Source: an uncultured Eubacteriales bacterium (lineage in GTDB: Bacteria; Bacillota; Clostridia; Christensenellales; Aristaeellaceae). Taken from it: 39,698 bases of DNA. The first letter of the stretch is position 1. Every line of letters begins with the position of its first letter. Below are positions 1-8,108 of this stretch, one piece after another. The position numbers and the translations under genes were made by a program. The DNA lies in NCBI GenBank assembly GCA_902781945.1, contig CACZLE010000020.1, positions 1 through 39,698 of the forward strand, in the 5' to 3' direction. Under the pieces are notes generated by a model. It did no database searches and was not told where the DNA came from. It saw only the letters and a program-made list of their open reading frames with translations.

Positions 1-97
1 CCTGTCATTGCTGACAGCAGCTTGCGCTTCGCTACACTTGGCGGTAACTACCCGTGGCAGGACTTTCACCTGCAAGAATTGTGCCATGCCCGGCACA
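1..97. repeat. Hairpin-rich non-coding element at window edge
   Basis: No gene is visible here. Three short perfect inverted repeats lie in series: CTGTCA/TGACAG (2-7 with 12-17), GCAGG/CCTGC (57-61 with 69-73) and TGTGCC/GGCACA (80-85 with 92-97). This density of structure suggests a dispersed repeat of REP type or the end of a structured RNA or mobile element that starts outside the window. Identity is not established. Confidence 0.35.
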
Positions 98-98
98 C

Positions 99-131
99 CA
101 TAAAACCGGCTGGAAAACCCAGCCGGTTTAT
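99..131 (-). terminator. Intrinsic terminator of spoIVA
   Basis: An 11-bp perfect stem (103-113 paired with 119-129, loop AAAAC) sits 7 bases beyond the spoIVA stop codon. Read on the minus strand it is followed by a short T run (TTTTA), as expected of a Rho-independent terminator. Confidence 0.8.
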
Positions 132-135
132 TCTA

Positions 136-1620
136 TTACAGCAGAATGCAAAGCACGCCCCCGTCCCCTTCGTTAAGGATCTTGGTCAACGCGGCCCGCA
201 CCTTTTCCTGGGCGGCGGGCGGCATGCGGGTCAGCTTGGCGGCCAGGCCCTCCCGGATCAGGCTTTCCAGGCTGCGGCCAAAGAAATTGGTTTGCAGCAG
301 GGCGTTTTCGTCCTCCTCCCAGGCGGTGCGCAGGCTGGCGGCAAAGTCGTCCGTCTGCTCCTGGGTGCCCAGTACGGGCGAAACCTCTGTTTCGATATCC
401 GAGCGGATCAGATGCATGGCCGGGGCCTTGGCCCGGATGCGGATGGCGTAGCGCCCGCCCTGGCGGCTGACCTCGGGCTCAAAAAGCTCCACGTCGCTCA
501 TGGTGGGCGTCACCATGCCATAGCCCGTCTCCCCCGCCTCCCGCAGGGCGTCAGCGATGCGGTCATATTCCTTTTTGGCCGCCACCAGCTCCTTCATCAG
601 CCGCAGCAGATGGCCGTCGCTTTCGATCTCCGCCCCGCACTGCTCGCTGAGGACGCGGTTGAAAAGCCCCTCCTTCAGCGGCAGGGTGAATTCCGCGCTG
701 CCTTCCCCGTAGGTCAGGTCCTGCAGCTGGGGCAGCAGGGCGTATTCCGAATCGGCGAAGGCCGCCGCCGCCCGGCTGGCGTCGCACATGCGGCTGACGG
801 GCTCCCCCGCCTGACGCACGCGCTCCACCAGATGGCGGGTGAGCCAATGGCCGTCGTCCAGGGCGGCGGCCCACTCCGGCACGTCGAACCGCAATTCCCG
901 GATGGGAAAGGCGGAAAGCGCCTCCTGCAAAACCGCCTGCGCGTCCTCCGCCGTCAGCTCCTTGGCGGACAGCAGGGCCACGGGCACGTCATACTTTTCG
1001 CTGAGGGCGTCCCGCAGCTGCTGGGCGTCCCGGCTTTCCGGGGCGGAGGAATTGAGCACCACCGCGAAGGGCTTGCCCAGGGCCTTGAGCTCCCGGATCA
1101 CCTGCTCCTCCGCGGGCACATAGGAGGCCCGGGGCAGCTCGGCCACAGTGCCGTCCGTGGTGACCACCAAGCCCAGAGTGGCGTGATCGGTCATCACCCG
1201 CCGGGTGCCCAGCTCCGCCGCCTCCTCAAAGGGGATCTCCTTCTCCGACCAGGGCGTGGCCACCATGCGGGCGCTCTCCCCCTCCTGGGTGCCCTGGGCG
1301 CCGCGGATCAGATAGCCCACCGAATCCACCATGCGCACCCGGGCCGACGCGTGATCGGGCAGCGTCACCGCCACCGCGCCATCCGAGGGCACGAAGCGGG
1401 GCTGGGTGGTCATGATGGTGCGTCCGGAGGCGCTTTGGGGCAATTCGTCCACGATGCGCTCCCGCTTGGGCCCCTGGGGGATCAGGGGCAATACAAGCGC
1501 GTTCATAAAATTGGTGATAAAGGTGCTTTTGCCCGAGCGCACCGGGCCCACCACGCCGATATACAGTTCTCCCTGGGTGCGTTCCGCGATATCCCGATAA
1601 AGGGGCGTAACCTGCGTCAT
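136..1620 (-). CDS. spoIVA: Stage IV sporulation protein A (spore coat morphogenetic ATPase)
   Basis: SpoIVA is the ATPase that polymerises on the outer forespore membrane and forms the basement layer for coat assembly. The 494-residue length is typical. The N-terminus (LYRDIAERTQGELYIGVVG) and the Walker A loop G25-P-V-R-S-G-K31-S32 match the family, as do the TRAFAC-like ATPase region (about 1-240), the helical middle region and the hydrophobic C-terminal tail ending GVLCILL. The ATG at 1620 has GAGGAGG at ideal distance. The gene is transcribed away from the MATE gene, has its own terminator and is monocistronic. Its presence implies a spore-forming lineage. The assignment is close to certain. 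Confidence 0.96.
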   Translation of the reverse strand: MTQVTPLYRDIAERTQGELYIGVVGPVRSGKSTFITNFMNALVLPLIPQGPKRERIVDELPQSASGRTIMTTQPRFVPSDGAVAVTLPDHASARVRMVDSVGYLIRGAQGTQEGESARMVATPWSEKEIPFEEAAELGTRRVMTDHATLGLVVTTDGTVAELPRASYVPAEEQVIRELKALGKPFAVVLNSSAPESRDAQQLRDALSEKYDVPVALLSAKELTAEDAQAVLQEALSAFPIRELRFDVPEWAAALDDGHWLTRHLVERVRQAGEPVSRMCDASRAAAAFADSEYALLPQLQDLTYGEGSAEFTLPLKEGLFNRVLSEQCGAEIESDGHLLRLMKELVAAKKEYDRIADALREAGETGYGMVTPTMSDVELFEPEVSRQGGRYAIRIRAKAPAMHLIRSDIETEVSPVLGTQEQTDDFAASLRTAWEEDENALLQTNFFGRSLESLIREGLAAKLTRMPPAAQEKVRAALTKILNEGDGGVLCILL

Positions 1621-1649
1621 GCTGCTTCCTCCTCATTCCATGCTAAGGC

Positions 1650-1678
1650 ATCCTATGCGGAGAAAAGAAAAATCATGC
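1650..1678 (-). promoter_or_regulatory. Candidate sigma-E promoter for spoIVA
   Basis: On the minus strand GCATGATT (1671-1678) and CATAGGAT (1650-1657) are separated by 13 bases. They resemble the mother-cell sigma-E elements (GHATANNT and CATANNNT), 30 bases upstream of the start codon. In Bacillus spoIVA is sigma-E controlled, so position and function agree, but the match is imperfect. Confidence 0.35.
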
Positions 1679-1686
1679 CCGGCCCC

Positions 1687-1715
1687 TTGCAAAGCGCAAA
1701 AAATGGGAGTATGCT
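1687..1715 (+). promoter_or_regulatory. Promoter of the MATE exporter gene
   Basis: TTGCAA (1687-1692) and TATGCT (1710-1715) are separated by 17 bases, a plausible sigma-A promoter 34 bases before the ATG at 1749. Confidence 0.5.
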
Positions 1716-1748
1716 GTTTTTGTGCGCGTTGCACGGAGGTATTTTTGT

Positions 1749-3104
1749 ATGCGTTCTTCCCGCTCCATGGATATGACCGAGGGCAATATCGCCCGGCAGC
1801 TTGTTTCCTTTGCCGCGCCCATGCTGCTCGGCCTCATTTTTCAGCAGCTGTACAACACGGTGGACACCATCGTGGTGGGCAATTTTGTCAGCGCCCAGGC
1901 TCTGGCCGCCGTGGGCACCACGGGCCCGCTGATCAATACGCTGCTGGGCTTCTTCAACGGCTTTTCCGCGGGCGCCACGGTGGTGATCGCCCGGGCCTTC
2001 GGCGCGCGAAGCCGCCGGGATGTACACGACGCGGTGCACACCACCATCACCGTCACGCTGCTGCTGGCCGTGGTAATCACCCTGGCCGGAGTGCTGCTGA
2101 CCCCCACCCTTCTGCGGCTGATGCGGGCCCCTGAGGACATGGTGCCCGAGGCCACCACCTATCTGCGCATCTATTATATGGGCGTCAGCGGGCTGATGCT
2201 CTACAATATGGGCGCGGGCATCCTGCGGGCGGTGGGCGACAGCAAGCGGCCCCTGTATTTTCTCATTTTTTCCGCCCTGGTCAACACGGCGGGAGATCTG
2301 CTGTTCGTGCTGGCGTTCCACATGGGCGTGGCGGGCGTGGCCTACGCCACCATATTGGCCCAGGGGCTATCTGCCCTGCTGATCCTGTGCGTGCTGATGC
2401 GCTCCGACGGCATCCATCAATTGAAGCTGCGCGAACTGCACATCCACGGCAAGACCCTGAAAAAGATCGTCTCCATCGGTCTGCCCACGGCCATCCAGAG
2501 CGCCATCACGGCTTTCTCCAACGTGTTTGTGCAATCCTACATCAACGTGTTCGGCTCCTCCTGCGCGGCGGGCTGGTCCATCTACGGCAAGCTGGACCAG
2601 TTTGCCCTTCTGCCCCTGCAGGCCATCAGCATGGCCAACGCCACCTTTGTGGGCCAGAACCTGGGGGCGCTGAACATCCCCCGGGCCAAGCAGGGCATCC
2701 GCATGGCGCTGCTCATCGGCATGGGCTGCACCGCCGTGCTGATGGCTCCGCTGATGCTGTTCGCCAGGCCGCTGCTGAGCCTTTTCAACCAGCAGGAGGA
2801 GGTGCTCTACTACGGCAGGCTCTTTGTGCTGTGGATCAGCCCCTTCTATCTGTTCGCCTGCGTGAACGACATTCTGGCGGGCGCGCTGCGGGGCGCGGGC
2901 GAATCCCTGGCCACCATGATCAGCATGCTGATGAGCTTCGTGGTGATCCGGCAGATCTACCTTTTCGTCATGTCCCGCCTGACCACCAGCGCCGTGCTGA
3001 CAGGCCTGGGATATCCGCTGGGGTGGTTATTATGCACCATCGCTTTGGTGGGCTGCTACAAGCTGATCCCCTGGGAGGACAAGCAGCGGGCGCGGCAAAG
3101 CTGA
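1749..3104 (+). CDS. MATE family multidrug/cation efflux transporter
   Basis: Predicted 12-helix membrane protein of the multidrug and toxic compound extrusion family, exporting drugs or metabolites by Na+ or H+ antiport; the substrate cannot be predicted. Near the N-terminus it shows the family pattern of MTEGNIARQLVSFAAPML followed by the helix LIFQQLYNTVDTIVVGNFV. The second half repeats the fold (VSIGLPTAIQSAITAFSNVF). The 451-residue length is typical. The ATG at 1749 is chosen because GGAGGT lies 8 bases upstream; an in-frame ATG-like start at 1722 has no ribosome site. It is divergent from spoIVA and followed by a NYN-domain gene with its own promoter candidate. NorM/DinF-like; confident at family level. 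Confidence 0.93.
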   Translation: MRSSRSMDMTEGNIARQLVSFAAPMLLGLIFQQLYNTVDTIVVGNFVSAQALAAVGTTGPLINTLLGFFNGFSAGATVVIARAFGARSRRDVHDAVHTTITVTLLLAVVITLAGVLLTPTLLRLMRAPEDMVPEATTYLRIYYMGVSGLMLYNMGAGILRAVGDSKRPLYFLIFSALVNTAGDLLFVLAFHMGVAGVAYATILAQGLSALLILCVLMRSDGIHQLKLRELHIHGKTLKKIVSIGLPTAIQSAITAFSNVFVQSYINVFGSSCAAGWSIYGKLDQFALLPLQAISMANATFVGQNLGALNIPRAKQGIRMALLIGMGCTAVLMAPLMLFARPLLSLFNQQEEVLYYGRLFVLWISPFYLFACVNDILAGALRGAGESLATMISMLMSFVVIRQIYLFVMSRLTTSAVLTGLGYPLGWLLCTIALVGCYKLIPWEDKQRARQS

Positions 3105-3112
3105 GAAAGCGC

Positions 3113-3141
3113 TTTTCATTATTGGGCATTTGTGGTATACT
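3113..3141 (+). promoter_or_regulatory. Candidate promoter of the NYN-domain gene
   Basis: TATACT (3136-3141) is preceded at 17 bases by TTTTCA (3113-3118), a weak -35. It lies 38 bases before the TTG start at 3180. Confidence 0.4.
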
Positions 3142-3179
3142 GATATGGGGCCTTGTGGCCCGAAAGGAGATATTTTATT

Positions 3180-4184
3180 TTGGGAACTGCGAAATTTGCC
3201 GTATTTGTTGATTTGGAAAACTGCGGCGCGAAAGTGGATACCCTTTCCAATATATTGGAAAAGGTCAAGATCCGCGGGGATATATTGCTGGGCAAGGTGT
3301 ATGGATATACGGATCGTTTCAGCGATCTGAAAGAGATTTTGCTTTCCAACACCTTTACCGTCGTCCCCTCCCTGCGCTACGGCGTGGCGCAAAAGAACAA
3401 CGCCGATATTATGCTGGTCATCGACGCCCTGACCACGGCCTATTCCAACCCTTTGATCGACAGCTTCTGCATCGTATCCGGCGACAGCGATTATGTGCCG
3501 CTGGTGGGCACGCTGAAGGGCATGGGCAAATTCGTGCTGGGCATCAGCCGCAGCGAGGCGGCCAGCAGCATTTTTATCAACGCCTGCAACGAGTTTCAGT
3601 TTTTGGAGACCGTGGGCGTCACCCAGCGCCGTCCCACCCGCAGCAAGGGTAAAAAAGCGCCCCTGGAGGACGATACCGGGGACGAGGAAGCGCTGTGCAA
3701 GCTGATCGAGGGTATCCTGGGCGAGGCCGAGGAGGACGAGATGTACGCCAGCGAGCTCAAGGGCGTGCTGCTGCGCCTGCGGCCCCAGTTCAACGAAAAG
3801 AACTACGGCTGCGGCACCTTTGGAAAGCTTTTGAGCAAGCTGAGCGGCAAGTATGGCACCTTCCGCATGCGCAACGACAGCTACAACGTGATGGTGAGCC
3901 TGACCCCCGACGCCAACGCCGGCGGCTCGGAGGGCACCCAGGCCCTGAACCGGGATACCTGGCGCACGGCCTTCGCCGCTCAATTGCAGCGGTATAAGGA
4001 CGACGGCTTCGAGCGTATCAATCCCTCCATCCTTAAGGCCGACATCACCAGCGCCTATCCCGACTTTACCGAAAAGAGCATCGGCTTCCGCCGGTTCTCG
4101 GACGTGCTGAAGCAAATGGAAAAGGACGGCATGCTGGCGCTGGAGATGGATTCCCAGCGGAACATGCTGATCAAAATGCTGTAA
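3180..4184 (+). CDS. NYN-domain ribonuclease-like protein with two OST-HTH/LOTUS-type domains
   Basis: The N-terminal domain (about 1-135) is a NYN/LabA (DUF88) PIN-like nuclease fold. VFVDLEN carries D11, KNNADIMLVIDAL carries D76 and D82, and SGDSDY carries D102 and D104; these acidic residues form the usual metal site for RNA cleavage. A charged linker leads to two winged-helix modules (about 165-235 and 258-330) that look like OST-HTH/LOTUS domains, which are RNA-binding in other proteins. A TTG start at 3180 is preferred: AAAGGAGA lies about 10 bases upstream and the protein then starts directly at the first strand. A TTG at 3153 lies upstream of that ribosome site. The target RNA is unknown. 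The domain calls are confident; the biological role is inference. Confidence 0.85.
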   Translation: MGTAKFAVFVDLENCGAKVDTLSNILEKVKIRGDILLGKVYGYTDRFSDLKEILLSNTFTVVPSLRYGVAQKNNADIMLVIDALTTAYSNPLIDSFCIVSGDSDYVPLVGTLKGMGKFVLGISRSEAASSIFINACNEFQFLETVGVTQRRPTRSKGKKAPLEDDTGDEEALCKLIEGILGEAEEDEMYASELKGVLLRLRPQFNEKNYGCGTFGKLLSKLSGKYGTFRMRNDSYNVMVSLTPDANAGGSEGTQALNRDTWRTAFAAQLQRYKDDGFERINPSILKADITSAYPDFTEKSIGFRRFSDVLKQMEKDGMLALEMDSQRNMLIKML

Positions 4185-4207
4185 AACCCAATTGGAGGTA
4201 TAAAAAA

Positions 4208-4414
4208 ATGGAAGTCACCAAGAAAATGTCCATCCGCGAGGTGCTTTTGATCAATCCCGGCACCGCCCGCATCTTCATGGAATTCGGCATGCATTGCCTG
4301 GGCTGCCCCCACGCCACCGCCGAAAGCCTGGAGGATGCCTGCGCCGTGCACGGCACCAACGCGGACGAATTGGTGGATCAGCTGAACGCCTACATCGACG
4401 AGGCCAAGGCCTGA
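4208..4414 (+). CDS. DUF1858 small redox-disulfide domain protein
   Basis: A 68-residue protein with the pattern of the DUF1858 / 'hybrid-cluster-protein-associated redox disulfide' family: start KMSIREVLLINPGTARIF, then FGMHCLGCPHA with a C-x-x-C pair, then a helix with a conserved Glu-rich end. The family is thought to be a small thiol/disulfide or cluster-associated partner; its exact function is unknown. GGAGG lies 9 bases before the ATG. It starts 23 bases after the NYN gene, so it is probably co-transcribed, and it is followed by a terminator. There is no hybrid-cluster protein gene in the window. Confidence 0.88.
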   Translation: MEVTKKMSIREVLLINPGTARIFMEFGMHCLGCPHATAESLEDACAVHGTNADELVDQLNAYIDEAKA

Positions 4415-4431
4415 GGGAACCATCCAAACAG

Positions 4432-4475
4432 CAGCCTCCCCCGAAGCAAACCGGGGAAGGCTGTTTGTGCGTTTA
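4432..4475 (+). terminator. Intrinsic terminator after the DUF1858 gene
   Basis: CAGCCT-C-CCCCG pairs with CGGGG-A-AGGCTG (4432-4463), an 11-bp stem with one mismatch and an 8-base loop. A modest T-rich tail follows, so termination may be partial. Confidence 0.65.
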
Positions 4476-4519
4476 ATGACATAGAATATTTATCATCGTT
4501 TAAAGGGAGAGCAAGGAAA

Positions 4520-5587
4520 ATGAAACGCATCGTTCTGACCGGCGGCGGCTCCGCAGGCCACGTGACCCCCCATCTGGCGCTGCTGCCGCACCTGCTGAAA
4601 GCGGGCTACGAGGTGCATTACATCGGCACGGAAAACGGCATTGAGCACGGCATGATCGCCCAACTGGACGGCGTGACCTATCACGCGGTGAAAAGCGGCA
4701 AGCTGCGCCGCTATTTCGACTGGAAAAACTTCACCGATCCCTTCCGGGTCATCGCGGGCGCCTTTCAGAGCGCCCACCTGATGCGCAAGCTCAAGCCCGA
4801 CGTGTGCTTCTCCAAGGGCGGCTTCGTGTCCGTGCCCGTGGTCATCGGCGCGTGGCTGAACCACGTGCCCACCCTGTGCCATGAAAGCGACCTGACGCCG
4901 GGCCTGGCCAACAAGATCTGCTCCAAATTTGCCCAGAAGATCGCCACCACCTTCCCGGAATGCGCGGAAGCCCTGGCCCCCAAGGGCGTGTTCACCGGCA
5001 CGCCGCTGCGGCCCGAGCTGTTCAGCGGCAGCCGGGAAAAGGGCCTGCAGATGGCGCATTTTACGGCGGATAAGCCCGTGCTGCTCATGATGGGCGGCAG
5101 CCTGGGAGCCCAGAGCGTCAACGAGGCCCTGCGGGCCGCGCTGCCCAGGCTTTTGCCGGTGATGCAGGTGTTCCACCTGTGCGGCAAGGGCAATATCGAC
5201 GAGAGTTTGAACGGCCTGGCGGGCTATTATCAGGTGGAATTCCTCAGCAAAGAACTGCCCGACGCCATGGCCGCCGCCGACCTGATCCTCTCCCGCGCCG
5301 GGGCCAACGCCTTGTGCGAATTCCAGGCCCTGGGCAAGCCCATGCTGCTGATCCCCTATCCCAAGGGAGCCAGCCGGGGCGACCAGATCCTGAACGCCGC
5401 CTCCTATGAAAAGCGCGGCCTGGCCCGGGTGATGGCCCAGGAGAACATGACCAGCGACAGCCTGGCGGACGCCCTGCTGGACCTGCTGAAAAACGGAAAC
5501 AGCCTGCGGCAAGCCCTGCATGACGCGCCCCCTGCGGACGGCACCCAGGCGGTGCTGCGGCTGATTGAGGAAATACAGAAGAAATAA
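4520..5587 (+). CDS. murG: MurG: lipid II-forming N-acetylglucosaminyltransferase
   Basis: Transfers GlcNAc from UDP-GlcNAc to lipid I on the inner membrane face, giving lipid II for peptidoglycan. The 355-residue length fits. The N-terminal lobe opens with IVLTGGGSAGHVTPHLAL, the G-loop that meets the lipid diphosphate. The acceptor-side motif KPDVCFSKGGFVSVPVV and HESDLTPGLANK follow. The C-terminal Rossmann lobe carries MGGSLGAQSVNEAL and the UDP-GlcNAc motif with the GAN-LCEFQALGKPMLLIPYP pattern. The gene stands outside a dcw cluster, and the next gene begins 14 bases later with its own GGAGG, so the two are probably co-transcribed. The divergent clostridial MurG type often sits outside dcw, so a paralogue may exist elsewhere in the genome. 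Confidence 0.93.
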   Translation: MKRIVLTGGGSAGHVTPHLALLPHLLKAGYEVHYIGTENGIEHGMIAQLDGVTYHAVKSGKLRRYFDWKNFTDPFRVIAGAFQSAHLMRKLKPDVCFSKGGFVSVPVVIGAWLNHVPTLCHESDLTPGLANKICSKFAQKIATTFPECAEALAPKGVFTGTPLRPELFSGSREKGLQMAHFTADKPVLLMMGGSLGAQSVNEALRAALPRLLPVMQVFHLCGKGNIDESLNGLAGYYQVEFLSKELPDAMAAADLILSRAGANALCEFQALGKPMLLIPYPKGASRGDQILNAASYEKRGLARVMAQENMTSDSLADALLDLLKNGNSLRQALHDAPPADGTQAVLRLIEEIQKK

Positions 5588-5601
5588 ACGGAGGAACAGG
5601 G

Positions 5602-6726
5602 ATGAACTGCCCCATTGCGGACAAGGGCTGCGGCGGCTGCCGGGACATCGGCGCGCGCTACGGCGACCTGCTGAAAGCGAAAAACGCGGCCTTCCAGCGG
5701 CTGTTTCCCGGCGCGGAGCCCATCGTGGGGGCGGAGAATCCCCGGGGCTACCGCAACAAGGTGCTGCGCAGCTTTGCCAACGGCAAAAGCAGCCTATACC
5801 ACGGCATTTACCGGGCGGGCACCCATCAGATCGTATCCGTCCGCCGGTGTCTGATCGAGGACGAGCGGGCTAACGAGATCGCCAATATGGCCCTGGAACT
5901 GCTGGAAAAGCGCGGTCTGCCCGCTTACCGGGAGGACTTTCACAAGGGTGTGCTGCGGCACATGCAGGTCCGCAGGGCCACCAGGAGCGGCCAGGCCCTG
6001 GTGACGATCATCACCGGCGGCGAGGACTTTCCCGGCGGGAAGGAATTCGCCGCGGAATTGATGGAGCGCTGCTCGGACGTGAAGGGCGTGATCCACAACA
6101 TCAATCCCCGGGGCGACAGCGCCGTGATGGGTTATCACAGCCACGTGCTGGCGGGCCGGGACGAGATCTGGGACACGTTAGGCGGCCTGCGGGTGTGTCT
6201 GACCAGCCGCAGTTTTTATCAGGTGAACACCGCCCAGGCGGAGAAGCTCTATGCCCGGGCCATCGAGTGGGCGGGGCTTTCCCCTGCCGATAGGGTGCTG
6301 GACGCCTACTGCGGCGTGGGCCTCATCGGTCTGCTGGCGGCAAAAAAAGCGGGCCGCGTGACCGGGATCGAGATCGTGCCGGACGCCATCGCCTGCGCGA
6401 AAAAGGCCGCGAAGGTCAACAAAATCGACAATATCGAATTTCTGTGCGGCGACGCCGGGAAGGCCCTGAACGGCAAGGAAATCAAGCCCGACGTGGTGTT
6501 CATGGACCCGCCCCGGGCGGGCTGCTCCAAGGAATTTCTCCAGCAGGTGATACAGGCCGCGCCGGGCCGCATCGTGTATATCAGCTGCAATCCCCAAACC
6601 CTGCGGCGGGACGTGGACCTGCTGCAAAGGGCCGGATACCGGATGGAAAAGGCGCAGCCCTATGATCTGTTTCCGTATACGGATCATGTGGAGACGGTGG
6701 TATTGATGTCACGGGTTAAGGACTGA
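5602..6726 (+). CDS. rlmD: TrmA/RlmD-family 23S rRNA (uracil-5-)-methyltransferase
   Basis: SAM-dependent RNA m5U methyltransferase. The N-terminus has C3, C10 and C13 (CPIADKGCGGC) and a further Cys near residue 80 (RRCLIED), which fit the [4Fe-4S] ligand set of RumA/RlmD. The SAM pocket is DAYCGVGLIGLLA. The target-base motif is MDPPRAGC, and the catalytic Cys is in YISCNPQTLRRDV. At 374 residues it lacks the N-terminal TRAM domain usual in RlmD (about 430-450). The exact uridine (U747 or U1939 in E. coli numbering) cannot be decided, so RlmCD-like specificity is possible. It follows murG closely with GGAGG 7 bases before the ATG. Confidence 0.88.
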   Translation: MNCPIADKGCGGCRDIGARYGDLLKAKNAAFQRLFPGAEPIVGAENPRGYRNKVLRSFANGKSSLYHGIYRAGTHQIVSVRRCLIEDERANEIANMALELLEKRGLPAYREDFHKGVLRHMQVRRATRSGQALVTIITGGEDFPGGKEFAAELMERCSDVKGVIHNINPRGDSAVMGYHSHVLAGRDEIWDTLGGLRVCLTSRSFYQVNTAQAEKLYARAIEWAGLSPADRVLDAYCGVGLIGLLAAKKAGRVTGIEIVPDAIACAKKAAKVNKIDNIEFLCGDAGKALNGKEIKPDVVFMDPPRAGCSKEFLQQVIQAAPGRIVYISCNPQTLRRDVDLLQRAGYRMEKAQPYDLFPYTDHVETVVLMSRVKD

Positions 6727-6796
6727 CCGCTGAAATAGTGCCGTATTTCCGGGCTTTCCGGGCACTTGACCGTCAGAGTCGAAGGGCAATTGAGCA

Positions 6797-6870
6797 GGCG
6801 GTTTAGATGTCATAAGGTTGAGTTAGTGGTTTAGATGTTTTTGCGGCAGGGTTGAGTTAGTGATTTAGAT
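6797..6870. repeat. 20-bp direct repeats at the left border of an AT-richer patch
   Basis: GTTGAGTTAGTGGTTTAGAT (6817-6836) recurs at 6851-6870 with one change. The 3' half GTTTAGATGT also occurs at 6801-6810. The unit spacing is 34 bases. Arrays of this kind resemble multiple terminal repeats at insertion-sequence ends (for example IS21-type), but no transposase is nearby. The stretch 6727-6934 holds no other gene. Confidence 0.6.
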
Positions 6871-6934
6871 AACAGAAGCTTGTGGCTGTAGATTGGATGT
6901 CGGCGCGACAACGCAGGATTGTGGAGAAATAATG

Positions 6935-7456
6935 ATGATCAAGACAGATCGACTATCAATAAGACGAGTTCGCACTGATGACTGGACAGCAATTCAAGAT
7001 ATATGGGCAGATGCAGCAAAATCCATTTATGCGCAATATGACAAGCCTAATGATTTGGATGACCAGTCTGTTTTCCTCAGAATTTCAAAGTGGGCTTCCT
7101 TTGCGAATAGCGATGAGCACATATTCGTTGCGGTTTGTTTGCAAGACGTAGTAATCGGATATGTAGCTTTTAATATAAGGGAAACCGGTTACGAGATGGG
7201 ATACTGTTTCCATTCGGATCATCATGGAAAAGGATATGCAAGGGAGAGCATTTCCGCAATTCTTGATGTAATGAAAGACAGAGGCGCAATCAGTATTACA
7301 GCAGGAACTGCCTTAAATAACATTCCATCCGTTAGGCTGTTGACATCTCTTGGGTTTAGGCAGACTGGAACAGAGAAAGTTTCATTCTACAAGGACGATG
7401 AGGGCAATGCCATCATATTCGAGGGCGGTATCTATGAACTTCATTTGTGCAAATAA
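6935..7456 (+). CDS. GNAT family N-acetyltransferase (RimJ/RimL-like)
   Basis: A 173-residue acetyl-CoA-dependent acyltransferase. It starts TDRLSIRRVRTDDW, the usual first strand of RimJ/RimL-type GNATs. The acetyl-CoA motif A is HHGKGYARESI. The late NIPSVRLLTSLGFRQTGTE segment matches the asparagine/phenylalanine part of motif B. The substrate is unknown; alternatives are a ribosomal protein N-terminus or a small amine. Two adjacent ATGs (6932 and 6935) follow GGAG; 6935 has the better spacing (8 bases). Base composition is visibly AT-richer than in murG and rlmD, and the gene directly follows the 20-bp repeats, which suggests recent acquisition. Confidence 0.85.
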   Translation: MIKTDRLSIRRVRTDDWTAIQDIWADAAKSIYAQYDKPNDLDDQSVFLRISKWASFANSDEHIFVAVCLQDVVIGYVAFNIRETGYEMGYCFHSDHHGKGYARESISAILDVMKDRGAISITAGTALNNIPSVRLLTSLGFRQTGTEKVSFYKDDEGNAIIFEGGIYELHLCK

Positions 7457-7485
7457 ACAACTTCCAGTTTTGAGAGGCCAGTGAT

Positions 7486-8091
7486 ATGACCGAAACAGAA
7501 CTTTATAAAGAACTTGGAGCCCTGACAAAGGACAAGGACAGATGGCAGGAGAGCATCCCCTATGTTTCCTCTCTCCTCACCCATGACTCCGTAAAGATAC
7601 AGGCCAAGGTCCTCTGGCTGCTGGGTGAGATGGGCCTCATCTACCCTCAGTCCGTGCAGGACGTTGTTCCACCCATCGCTTCCTTCCTTGACAGCCCGGA
7701 GCCGCTTTTGCGTGAGCGTGCTGTGAACGCTCTCGGCAGGATCGGGCGGGGCTGCTATCCTGTGATCGAGCCGTATTGGGATGGTCTATTCCGCTTCGCC
7801 TCGGATGAGGCATCGAAGGTCCGGTTGGCGTTTATCTGGGCATCAGAAAATATTGCCACTAACGCGCCTGACATTTATGAGAATCATATGCCGGTGTTTG
7901 AGAAGCTCCTGCATGATACGGATGACAAGGTTCGGATGGAAGCGCCGGAGATCTTCCGGGTGCTCGGCAAGCGCAGGCCTGAGTTCGTCAGACCATATCT
8001 GGAGCAGCTGCGGCAAATATCGGAAATAGACGAGAATCGTGTAGTAAGAATCCACTGTTTTGGTGCGATCAAGGCGACCGAATTAAAGTAG
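7486..8091 (+). CDS. HEAT-repeat protein
   Basis: A 201-residue all-helical protein. Paired helices recur, for example DSVKIQAKVLWLLGEMG, LLRERAVNALGRIGRG, KVRLAFIWASENIA and KVRMEAPEIFRVLGK, which is the HEAT/PBS-lyase-like repeat pattern. Such proteins are usually protein- or DNA-binding scaffolds, and some relatives belong to DNA-alkylation-repeat families; no catalytic residues can be pointed to. The ATG at 7486 has AGAGG upstream, 29 bases after the preceding GNAT. It is predicted cytosolic, with no signal peptide. Function unknown. Confidence 0.75.
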   Translation: MTETELYKELGALTKDKDRWQESIPYVSSLLTHDSVKIQAKVLWLLGEMGLIYPQSVQDVVPPIASFLDSPEPLLRERAVNALGRIGRGCYPVIEPYWDGLFRFASDEASKVRLAFIWASENIATNAPDIYENHMPVFEKLLHDTDDKVRMEAPEIFRVLGKRRPEFVRPYLEQLRQISEIDENRVVRIHCFGAIKATELK

Positions 8092-8108
8092 AAAAGTAAG
8101 ACACACAG

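Noticed and set aside
22..1776. A long open frame antisense to spoIVA
   Set aside because: It runs opposite a well-matched spoIVA, its protein is Gly/His/Gln-rich without family resemblance and there is no ribosome site. It is a by-product of GC-rich codon use.
6736..6770. Possible terminator AGTGCC/GGCACT after rlmD
   Set aside because: Only 6 bp with a long loop and no T run, so support is too weak.
6797..6870. CRISPR array
   Set aside because: Only two near-full repeats 34 bases apart start to start, leaving 14-base gaps, with no cas gene.
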